Origin: Aquanectria penicillioides | Taxonomy: Eukaryota > Ascomycota > Sordariomycetes > Hypocreales > Nectriaceae | Assembly (NCBI GenBank): GCA_003415625.1 | Contig: PYIU01000002.1 | Coordinates: 5,890,001 to 5,954,000, forward strand | Direction of reading: 5' to 3' | Length of the DNA stretch: 64,000 bases | Shown here: positions 50,448-61,180 of the stretch, piece by piece | Position numbering within the stretch: position 1 is the stretch's first letter | Layout: every line of letters begins with the position of its first letter | The notes under the pieces: model-generated | Told to the model about the DNA's origin: nothing | The model's database searches: none | The model's input: the letters and a program-made list of their open reading frames with translations, nothing else | Translations under genes and position numbers: made by a program

Positions 50448-53400
50448 TTCCTAAAAATATAATTTTATTAATTAATATTTTTAAGCCTAATATTTATATT
50501 TTATTATCTTTATTATTATTAAAGGTATAGTTCTTTTTAGCTTATTGCAATTAAGGCTACTTTATTATTTATATAATTTAATCTTAATCCCTTAAATCTT
50601 TTATTATAGTATTTATATTTTAAGGCTTTTTATTTTTAATACCTTAATTAATTAAAAGTATAATCTATACTATTTTAATTCTCTTTTTAATAATAGGTTT
50701 TTAAAATTTTATATATTATTTAAGAATATAATAATATACCCTTTAATATAGTATATATAATTACTTTTTTATTTGCCTTTTCTAATAATATATACTCTTA
50801 TAATAAAATTAAATAAAAAATATATAGCAATTAGCTTTTCCTTAAAAATAATTAATCCCTTTAGTTTATTTAAATATATTTATTTATAACTTAAGGTTCT
50901 ATATATAAAGGCCTTATTGCTAATTATTAAATAAAATATTATATAAATATAATTGCTATAGCACTATATATTCTATTTAATTAAATAGTATACTATATAG
51001 TTCAAAGAATACTATTAAAGAGCTTTTTTATAGACTATAATTTAATCTTTTTAACTTATAGGCTATAAATTATATTTATCTATTTTCTATAATATACCTT
51101 ATATATTAATATTAATAGAGTATCTTTATTATAAAAGGCCTTATAAAAAGGCTGCTATAATAAATACCTTTATTTTATTTAATATAAATATATACTAAAA
51201 ATAGCTTTTATTAATAGCTTTTAATTTATTAAAATCTTCTTTAAGGCTATTTATTAATGCTTTAATAATTACTTACTATTAATTAATACTATTAATTTAC
51301 TTTATATATATTTACTTTGCCTTTAGCCCTATATTATTATTTTACTTTAGCCTTTTAATAAATAGTCTATTAATGCCTTATTTATTATCTTTATTGCTAT
51401 TATTATAGTTTTTATTAGTATTTATAGTAAAGGCTTAATAATAGATTTTATTACTATTAGTATTTATTTTATTAGTAATTATAATAATATTCTTTACTAT
51501 TTCTATATTTAATTCTTTTATTTTAAGGCCTATTAAAGGGTCTTTATTATTTAAAGCCTTAATAAAGCATTTCTATACTATATAATAAATAGTATTATTA
51601 CTATTACTTTATAATATAAATAAAACTATATAATATTATAAGGCTTTTAATAGCTTTATATTTATAGCCTATTTAAATAGCTATAAGCTAAAAGATATAA
51701 ATTAAATTCTAGCTTTAATTCTTTTATTAATAGGCTAAAAATATTATAAACTTAAAGGCAGTATTTATATACTTAAGGGTAGTATTTATAGTATATTTTA
51801 TAATAACTATAAGCTATTAGCTATTATCTTTATAATATTATTATAATTTAGGGCTTATTTTTTATTGTCTTTAAGATTTATACCTTTATTATTATTATAA
51901 TATAAGCTTTAAATTATTATTAATACTATATCTTTAATTATAGTTAATTATATATTTATTACTAATAGTATATAAAAATATACTTAAAATTTAAATAGTT
52001 TATTTTTTTGCCTTTTTGCCTTTTAAAAGGCCTAATTGCTCTTTTATTTATTATAGGCTATTATTTTATTAAGCTAATTCTATATTTAGCTAAAATACTA
52101 TTAAAATAGAAAAATCTAAAGTAAGCTATAATTAGTATTTTACTATATATACTATTGCTATTAAAGCTATATTAATGCCTAAATGCATTCTCTTTAAAGT
52201 TAATCTTACTATTCTTAATACTATTTAAAGATATTAGTATTAATATAATAGCTTTATTATAAATAATATCTTCTCTATTAATATAGCTTTAGCTTAATAA
52301 AGTATTAAAATTATCTATTAAGTAGCTTTATTTACTATTACTTTAGGCTATTGCAATAAAGGCAATTAATTATTTACTATTATATATTTTTAGCCTTAAT
52401 AGCTTTTATTTCTATCTTTTTATAACTATTTACTATAATTAATAATTTATATAATACTATTACTTTACTTTTGCCTTACTTTTATAGTAGCTTTTTTCTA
52501 CTATAATACTTTATGCATTAAAGTAAGGATATTCTTTATATACTTTTAAGGCAATTTAACCCTTTGAATAGCTTATTAATATAATCTTTTTAGCACTTTA
52601 AATAATACTTTATAAATAGCTATTAACTATAAGCTATAATAACCTTAATACCTTAGCTTTTTAAGGTTTAGCTTAAATATTTAATATCTTTATTATTTTT
52701 ATTATTATAGTATTTATTATAACTATATATAAAAAATACTTATAAAATATATATATTTTTCTAAAAAACTTTTTTAATTTATTTTAATATATAGTTTTAA
52801 AATATCTTTAAATAGTTTAATTCTATTAATACTCTATTTATATAAATATATTAAATATAATTCTATATATTAGCAATTTTACTATAATTATAATAAAATA
52901 AATATTTTATTTTATAACTTTATTTTTTATTTATATTGCTTTTTTTAAATCTATAATAGCATTAAAAGCTTAAGCTATAAAGCGCTTTTTATAAATATTA
53001 CTATTAAAGTCTAACCTTTATTTATTATAGGCTTTTTAACTTTAGTATTTTTTAGCTTTAATAACTATATTTAGTTTATTTATATAATTATAATATAATT
53101 TAAATTTTCTATAACAGTAAATTATTTTCTTTAGAGAAAGTCTATAATATAATAACTTACTTTTCTTTTCTATCTTTTTATATCTTTATAAAATATTATT
53201 TATTAAAAGAAAAGGTTTTATTATTTTAAATAGTAAAATGCCTTTAATATTTACTTAAAACTTAAGTAATAATATAATTATATACTTCTTTATAAAGCCC
53301 TATATATTAATTTAATTTACTTTTTCTTTTTAATATTATATAAAGAGTCTTAATATTAAAACTATTAAAAGAGTATACTTTATGCCCTTTATTTAATTGC

Positions 53401-53587
53401 TTACTTTATAGTATATTGCGCTTAAAGTAAATAATAACTAAAATAGATTTATTAAAGTAATTCTTTTTAGTATTAATCTCTTTATATATAATTAAATAAG
53501 CTTTTTTACTTTAAATCTTACTATATTAATTATAGTCTAAATAAATATTAATATTTAATAAATAGTTAAATAAATAGTTTTAAATAT

Positions 53588-53592
53588 ATAGC
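53588..53592. repeat. 5-bp target duplication (ATAGC), left of copia element
   Basis: ATAGC is repeated exactly at 59119-59123, immediately after the 3' LTR. Five base pairs is the usual length for Ty1/copia integrase. Confidence 0.85.
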
Positions 53593-53851
53593 TGTTAATA
53601 GATATAGCGGCTGGGTGAAGGTAGTCGCCACTATAGATATAGCGGCCGGCCATAAGCCGACCTTAGGGGCCTTATGGGCCTAGGTCTTAAGGCTATATAT
53701 CCTTATAAGGGAATCCCTATACTATAAATAGGTAACTGCATTCTACAACCACTATTTAGCTGCTCTTTATAAATTCTAATTGATCTAAACCAACCTATTA
53801 TATATATTGCCTGCTATAACTATCCCTATATATGCCTATATATTATTTATA
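53593..53851 (+). repeat. 5' LTR of the copia element
   Basis: 259 bp, starts TGTTAATAGATATAGCGG and ends TATTATTTATA (canonical TG...CA with CA turned to TA). It keeps a GC-rich block (GATATAGCGGCCGGCCATAA) near 53635-53655. Differences from the 3' LTR are almost all transitions. Confidence 0.92.
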
Positions 53852-55319
53852 GGTTATAAGCCTAAAGCTTTAATTTAAAAAGAAATTATAGCTATTTAAA
53901 AGGTTTAAACTAATTTAAAGTTTATCCCTTAAAGTTAGCATTTATAATATTAATTAATTAAGGTCTTAAGACTTAAGTAATAGCTTTAAAGCCGGCCTTA
54001 AAGCTAATCCCTATTATTAAAGTAATTAAATAGACTAATAATAAAGAAGATTTTACTAAAGGAAAAGATAATCTTAAGGATCTTTTATTCCTTTTTAAAA
54101 GGTTAATAAAGCCTATTAAAGGGAACCTATAAAAGACTTAATTAAATTTAAATATTATAATATAGTAAATAATAAAAATAATGCAATAAATATAAAAGCT
54201 ATAGAAGCACTTTAATTAAAAGACTAAAAATAAATTAAAGATTAAATATAAAATATAGCCTAAAGATAAATTAGAATTTAAGGTAAAAGATAATAAAAAT
54301 AAAAGCTTTAAGTATTAAGGAAGCTAACTTTTTTATATTTTAAAGGAGCCTTTAAAAGCTTTAAATAAAATATTTAGTTTTTTAAGGAATAAAGAGATAT
54401 TAATAGAGCTTACTTTAAGCAAAAAGAAGATTATAAATTTATAATTAATTAAAATTAAGGATTTTATTAGTTTTAACTTTAAGATAAAGAAAGATAATAT
54501 ACTTAAAGGATTAAAGAATTAAACTATTTAAAAGAAATATCTTTTCTATATTATAATTGCTATTAAGTAATATAAAGAGATTAAAATCTTATATTTAAAA
54601 GAAATGCATTTAATTACTACTATAAAAATAGCAATTTTATAGAAATTAAAGCTATTATTATTTTTAGTAAAGATTAATATAAAGGCTATTAAGCTATTAA
54701 TAAAAAGGTATAATAATATAAGGTTCTAATAGAGCCTAGCTAACTTCTATTAAAAATTAAAGTCCTTAACTTTAAAGAAATTATAAAGGGTCTAAAGTTA
54801 TATTAATAACTTTTGCTATATTATAAATAGCATTATTAAAGCTAATAGTAAGCTCTTTAAATACTAAAAAAAGATAAGGTTTATAGATAGTATTAAAAAG
54901 GTCTTTTTTAAGTAAAATGTACTTTAATGCAACTATAAGCAAAAGAGGAAATATTAATCTATCTATAAGATATAAAAAGACTTTATTGATAAAGCCAAAA
55001 GTCTATAAACTTTCTAAAAGAAGAGTAAAGACTTTAGCAATAAAAAAGGCATATAGATAAGTGCTTAATTAAATAAAAAGAATAACTATAAAAAAGATTC
55101 TAAAAGCAATAAATACTTTAATTGTAATTAAAAAGGTTATATTATAAAGAACTGCCTATCTCTATAGAAGGAAAGTAAAGGCAATAAAAATAAAAGGTTA
55201 AAAAAAAAAAATAGTAATAAAACTACTAAAAAGACTAAAAAGACTGCCTTATATATAGAATTAAATAAATAAAGTACTAAAAATATAAAGAAAGCTAAAA
55301 ATAACTTTAATAATAATAA

Positions 55320-55884
55320 TAATGCTATTTTTATATACTATAAAGGCTTAAAGGTAAAGAAGTTTTTTAGTAATACTTTTATAAGGTTATTAATAGAAAA
55401 GGCAATTATAGCAATAATTTCTAGCCTACTAAAATAGCAATTATATAGTCCCCTTAATATTAATAATAATACTATATTAAAGGCTAAAAGAAATAGTAAC
55501 TTTATTACTATTTTAATATCTATAGAATTAGGCTTTATTAACTAAAAAGATTATTAGCTTTAGAATTTAAAAGCCAATATATATACTATTAATAACTTTA
55601 AATAGTTTAAAGAAGATAAATAGTATAAACTTAATAAAATAATGCTAATTCTTATAGATAGAGGCATTATATACCCTATAGCTATAGGAATAGCAGTAAT
55701 TATACTATTTATAAAGAGAGAAAGAATAAGAACTATAATACTTAAAGATATAGTCTTTATTAAAGATTTTCTATTAAATATAATCTTTAGTAAGAAAGTC
55801 TATTTTTTTAGTAATTATATAATTAAAAATAAGATCTTTAATAGCAATAGTAAGATCTTTATAACCTTTAATATCCCTAACTAA
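55320..55884 (+). pseudogene. Copia gag-protease region relic
   Basis: Reads the segment upstream of integrase. It includes YYKGLKVKKF near 55338, the W...INNFK region near 55563-55610, and an open stretch at 55642-55884 (LIDRGIIYPIAIGIAVII, later FSKKVYFFSNYIIKN) that corresponds to the part of copia Pol between the protease and the integrase zinc finger. The protease Asp-Ser/Thr-Gly triad itself is not clear in this frame. Copy 1 has the matching segment at 600-1050 and 1693-1850. Confidence 0.65.
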
Positions 55885-56099
55885 AGGTTTTTACTTAAAG
55901 CAATAAAAGGCATAATAAGCTATTACTTTACTTTTAAAATAATACTAATATAAATAGAATAGTTTAAGGCAAGAATATAGCATTAAAGACTTATTTATAT
56001 AGATTAAAAAGCCTTTAATTATACCTTTAAGATTATAAAAGGTAGGCTTAATAATTATAAGCTATTTAATATACTTTATAAAGACTATAAGCTTGCTAA

Positions 56100-56430
56100 A
56101 AGCATAAAGTTCTTACTAAAAATACTATAAAAGAGAGTAAACTATATGCTTAACCTTCTTTATATAGACCTTATAGAGCTAAGTCTATATATATATAATA
56201 AAAAGAGGTATTTTAAGCTTATAATTAATAATAAAAGCTATTACTTTTATAGCAATTTACTTAAAAAGAAAAGTAATACTACTACCTTAATAAAAGAAAA
56301 TCTTTTAGTGTTTAAAACTATTATAGCTTATAGTCTACCCTAAAAGATATAGTTTAATAGTAGCTATAAATTTATTAATAGAAAGATTAATAAACTCCTC
56401 TTAAAGATAGGGATCCCTATAATTATTATA
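56100..56430 (+). pseudogene. Copia integrase core relic
   Basis: The open stretch at 56146-56343 reads LLYIDLIELSLYIYNKKRYF, then the KLIINNKSYYFYSNLLKKK block, as in the retroviral-type integrase core: IDLIEL carries the first catalytic Asp, followed by the YF/FLLIDDKSR block. Just after it, 56344-56380 reads FNSSYKFINRKI where copia has SDNGxEFINxK. The second catalytic Asp is Asn, and Glu in GxEF is Lys, both G-to-A changes. Integrase joins element DNA to the target and makes the 5-bp duplication seen here. Inactive. Confidence 0.85.
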
Positions 56431-57199
56431 CTGCTATATAGCTATAAATAAAATAGCTTTATTAAATAGGCAAACTATACAATCTAAAAGAAGGCAAAAA
56501 GTATAATAATAGTAATAAATATCCCTTTTAGGCTATAAAAAGAGATTATCTTTATAATTATATATATTATTAATATTATAGCAATAAGGTTATTAAACTA
56601 AAAGACCCTTTATAAGGTTTACTTTATAGATTTAATCCTAAAAAAGGAATATATATTAAATATTAAGTATCTATAGATTTTAAGGTTAAAGGCATTTATT
56701 TATATTAAATAGAAAAAGTGCAATAGATTTAAAAAGATATTGCCTTATAGTTAAAAAGGAATCCTTATAGAATTCTAAGAAATTAAAGTATATAAAATTT
56801 AAAACCCTAAAATAAAGAAAGTTATTATAATAATGCATATAGTATTTTATAAGCCTATTTTACTGCTTATAGTAAAAAGTAAAAAGATTATTTAATTATA
56901 GCTAAAAGAAGCATTTAATAACTTTAAAAGATACTTTATAATGCTAGTAATAGCTATAAAGAAATAAATTTTAGCTGCTTATATTAATACTAATTTAACT
57001 ATAGTCTATAATGCCTTTAACTAGCTAAATAATAACCTTTAAAAAAAGGCATTCTTTAAGGAGATTTATACTTTTATTAATAAAAGTATATTTAAATTTA
57101 TTTTAAAAAGGAAATTACTAAAAGGCAAAAGACTACTTATAGTAAAGTAAGTAAATTAATATAAAAGAGATAAAAATAGTATAATAGTTATATATAAAG

Positions 57200-57720
57200 C
57201 TTAACTTATAGTATATAGCTTTATATAAAAAAAAGGCATTAATTACTAAAAGACTTTCTTTTTAATTATAAAAGCTAATTTCTAAAAGATACTATTTATT
57301 TATATTATATAGATTAAAAAAAAGCTATTATAAAATAATATAATTATAGTATATTTAAATAAAGAGCTAAAAGAAAATATTTATATTATAACCTTCCCTT
57401 TACTTAATAAGTTCTTTAAGAATCTAAAATATAAACATTTAGCTAAAAAAGTAAGCTATAAATAAAGCATTAAATATATTATATAGTTGCTTATAGCTCT
57501 ATATAGCCTTAAGTAAAGTGCTTAATAATAGCAAAAGAAATTAAGGAAAATACTTAATAAATTAGGCCTTAAGAGGCTATAGAGCAATACTATAGTTTAT
57601 ATAAACTAAATAAAGGAGATTATTATAGCTATATATATAAATAATATATTTATAGTTATTAATAATAATAAAGATATAAATACCTTTATTAATAAACTTA
57701 TATAAAAAGTAAAAATAAAG
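57200..57720 (+). pseudogene. Copia reverse transcriptase relic
   Basis: At 57496 the frame reads ALYSLK, stop, SA, three stops, QKKLRKILNKLGL, matching ALYGLKQSPRQWxxKLRxxLxxLG with stops at Gln, Arg and Trp. The active site at 57634-57645 reads YINN in place of YVDD: both Asp codons became AAT. This is the diagnostic copia RT block order and spacing. Inactive. Confidence 0.9.
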
Positions 57721-58119
57721 TTGCTTAAATTTCTTAAGCTCTTTTTAGATATAGCTATTATAGCAAAAAAAAAATAGATTGCTTATACTATTATAAAAAG
57801 ACTATATAATAAGTATCTTTAAGCAATTTAAATACCTTAACTATAAAGCTATAAATATATTAATAGAAATAGAAATTTATTACTTAATTAAAGCAATTAA
57901 TATTCTTAATATAAAGGCTATTAGTAAAAAATATATATTAATAATAGAAAAAGTTAACTATCTTTTATAATAAAGCTAGCTTAATCTAGCCTTTATATAT
58001 AGTCTTTAAGTATACTTCTTAAATAGCCTAAATAAATAATAACTTAAGGCTATAAAAAGAATATTGCAATACATTAAAGAAAGCCTTAATTACTTTATTT
58101 ATTATTACTGCCTTAAGAA

Positions 58120-58620
58120 AGAGTTATATAGCAATCTATTTAATCTCTATAGCTACTATAACTTTAATTATACTAGCTGCCTAAAAATAATATAATTAAT
58201 TAAAGGATATATATTCTTTATAAATAAAGGCCTAATTATATAGTTTAATAAGCATTAAAAGACTATAATAAAGTTCTTAATAAAAGCTAAATACTATATA
58301 TTAATAAAGGCAGTATTATAAGTTATATAAATAAAAAGCTTTATAAAGGAACTTAATAGCTTATTAACTGCCTTAATAGTAATCTTTATAAATAACTAAA
58401 GTACTATAAAGCTAATATATAATTTTAAATTCTATACCTATATAAAGTATATTTAAGTATAATATTACTTTATAAAAGAGGCTATTAAAAATAGTATAGT
58501 TAAACTATAATATATTCTTTTTACTAAAAATATTACTAATATATTTATAAAGCTATTAATAGGCCTATTATATTGCTCTTTTATTAATGCTTTAAGATTA
58601 AAGCTAAAATTAAAGAAAAT
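58120..58620 (+). pseudogene. Copia RNase H relic
   Basis: Reads YSYYNFNYTSCLKIIQLIKGYIF-type sequence, split in the middle by stops, like the GYSDADWAGD...STSGYVF start. Then come KAKYYILIKAVL (AEY block), INN, stop, STIKL near 58390 (the DNQSAI block, Asp to Asn), and YFIKEAIKNSIVKL near 58470 (the RYHFIREAVENGEVEL block). It ends shortly before the 3' LTR, as expected for copia Pol. Confidence 0.8.
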
Positions 58621-58859
58621 ATTATATTAAAAACACTAAAATAAATATAAATAGCGCTTATAAAAGCTTATAGCAATACTCTTAACTATAATAAAGAAGC
58701 CTGCCCTTAATAGTAAAGAAGTCTTACTTAAGTAAATAATTGCTTTAGCAATAAAAAAAAAATAACTCTATAATTATATAAGAAATATATATATAAGAAA
58801 AGTTAAGATAGCTTTATAATAGCACTTAAGGATAAGCCTTTAGTTAGGCTTAAAGGGAG

Positions 58860-59118
58860 TATTAATAGATATAGCGGCTAGGCAAAAGTGGTCGCTGCTA
58901 TAGATATAGCGGCCGGCCATAAGCCAACCTTAAGGGCCTTATAGGCCTAGGTCTTAAGGCCATATATCCTTATAAGGGAATCCCTATACTGTAAATAGGT
59001 AATTGCATTTTGCGACTACTATCTAGCTGCTCCTTATAAATCCTAATTGATCTAGACCGACCTATTGCGTATATTGCCTGCTGTGACTGTCTTTATGTAT
59101 GCCTGTATATTATTTATA
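58860..59118 (+). repeat. 3' LTR of the copia element
   Basis: 259 bp, same length as the 5' LTR. It starts TATTAATAGATATAGCGG (TG to TA) and ends TATTATTTATA. It retains CpG and TpG at several sites lost in the 5' LTR (near 59010-59110), so the two LTRs took different RIP hits. Confidence 0.92.
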
Positions 59119-59123
59119 ATAGC

Positions 59124-60433
59124 TATATATATTTATATACCTTAATTTAAGAAATTAAATAAATAAATAGCCTTAAAGAAAAAGTAAGTAAAATTATTAA
59201 TTATATTATTATTATTATTATTATTTATAATTATTTATATTTATTATAAATTATTACCTTTTTATTACCTTTATAATAGATATTAATTATTATTAGTATT
59301 AAAATATATTCCTTTTTTATATTTTATTTATTTTCTATTATATTTCTTTTTATAAGTTTAATAGGCCCTATTCTTTATATAGTTTAAATTAGCTTAAAAA
59401 AGAATATTAAACTACTTCTTAATAATAATTAATTATAATACTATATTTAATTATTATTTTATATTACTTTTAAATCGCTAAATAAAATGCCTTATTAAGG
59501 CTATTACCCCTATATAGTCTTTATTATTTCTCTATCTATAAATAGCCTTAATCTATTTTATATAATAAAATAATTAATAAGCTTAAATTTATCTTTACTT
59601 TAAAAGCATTATTTTTCTACTTTAGGTATATTATTAGCCTTTTAAATTATAATATTATAATAAATCTATTAATACTAAAATAAAAGTATATCTTTATTAT
59701 TATATTAAACTTTTAGTCTTTCTTAAAGAAAGGTCTACTTAATAGTATATCTATTAGGCCTATTACTTTAGGTCTTAATATAGCTAGCTTAAGTTTATTA
59801 AAAAGATTATATTTAAATTTTTATTATTATTCAAGAAATCATTTAAATAAATAATATTAAATAAAAAGGAATTATTCTTTAATGCTTTTATTATATTATT
59901 TAAATAATTTTATATTATATTATTAAATAATATATATACTTTTTAATTTAAGCTACTTTCTTTTAATATAAAATCTACTTTTAGTTTTACTTTAGCTTTA
60001 TTAAATAATATAAATAAGCTATAAGGGCCTAATAACTTTAGCAATAGGCCCTTTAATACTACTATCTCTATAATAAATATAATTAATAAAAACCTTTATA
60101 ATTATATATATAAATAATTACTATATAATATCTATTTCTTTTATATAAAGCAATTCTATATTTATTTATATATTATATTTACTAAAGTATTTTAATATTA
60201 ATATAATATTAATTAAAATTAAATTACTGCTTTATAGCCACTTAAAAGATATATTCTCTATATTCCCTTTTGCTTCTATCTATATATAGGATATAGTATA
60301 TAATCCTAAAGCCCTATATAATAGATCTAATTGCCCTTTAACTTTATAGCTAACCTTTATGCCTTTAACTCTATTATTCTAAAAGGCTTAAATAATAAAA
60401 TAGTGCATTAGGCTGCCTTTTTTTATTTTCTTA
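59124..60433. other. Unclassified relic sequence right of the copia element
   Basis: By the target duplication this is the continuation of 53587. AT-rich, no open frame of note, no repeat partner seen in the window. A less mutated patch lies near 60330-60420 but shows no motif I recognise. Confidence 0.4.
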
Positions 60434-61180
60434 TATATAGTATAGGCCTATAATAAAATAGTATTTTTTTAAATTAAACTTTACTATAGCCTTTAATTTA
60501 ATTAAGTATAAAAGGCTTATAGCTATTCTTTATAATTAAAGCTATTTATATTAATTATTAATTTAGCTTTTTAGCTATTTATTTAAATATATAATATACC
60601 TTTAATTTAATAGTAAGTTATTTAACCCTTATAATATTAAAACTAATATTCTATAAAGCTTATTACTTTTTTTTATTCTTTTAATTCTTTTTATATTAAG
60701 GCTTTATATAGTATTTAAAGAGATTTTTAAGATTATAGTTATTAAATTTATTAATAATATAAATATATTTATATTTAAAAAGAATATAATTAAGACTTAA
60801 GCTTAATTTAAAGCTATATAAATAGTATATATATTTTAGGCCTTTATTAATAATATAATCTTTAAATTTATTTAAATTTAACTTTTGTATTTTTTTTATT
60901 CATATTAAAAATATTAAATTTAAATAATTTTCATTTAAAACATAAGGGAAAACTTAAGTACTAAAGATAGGCCTTTATTGCCTTTATAATAAATATATAA
61001 AAAGTAAACCTTAAAGCTATTTATATAATATATATATATATATATTAAATTTATAATTATTTATAATATTAATATATATTATTTTTTAATAAAAAGGGAT
61101 AGTAATTTAAAAGGGATTATTAAAGCCCTATTTATTAAATAGACTTAAGCCCTTTATATTATTAAGAAAGGCTATAAAGC
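60434..61180 (+). mobile_element. LINE fragment 5 (reverse transcriptase part)
   Basis: Colinear with 10420-11230 of LINE copy A, with a small deviation near 60880-60940. The RT catalytic block at 60747-60758 reads FINN. It is truncated at both ends and lacks the post-RT and tail parts. The right end abuts the 34-bp unit of family D copy 2, so D-associated rearrangement may have cut it. Confidence 0.85.

Larger units (their letters stand above)
47846..53587. other. Unclassified relic sequence between SINE 2 and the copia element
   Basis: AT-rich with no intact gene. The minus strand near 48500-48790 has a long frame with only RIP-type stops (EFNLKVSYNSY near 48770, CLNSIDLLEAILNIKAI near 48690). 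It has weak similarity to 14250 and 14560 in the same orientation, so it may be a diverged relative of the sequence right of LINE A. It holds a 21-bp x3 repeat (48349-48411) and a 48-bp x2 repeat (50339-50447). No domain recognised. Confidence 0.4.
53593..59118 (+). mobile_element. Complete Ty1/copia LTR retrotransposon (RIP-degraded)
   Basis: A 5.53-kb element with two 259-bp LTRs, a 5-bp target duplication, a possible primer-binding site right after the 5' LTR (GGTTATAAGCC at 53852), and a polypurine tract (AAAGGGAG) just before the 3' LTR. Between them, in copia order, lie gag-like, protease, integrase, reverse transcriptase and RNase H relics on the plus strand. The internal region is heavily RIP-mutated, the LTRs much less so. 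It is inserted in the unclassified sequence that continues at 59124. An older internal fragment of the same family lies at 1-2540. Confidence 0.95.
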
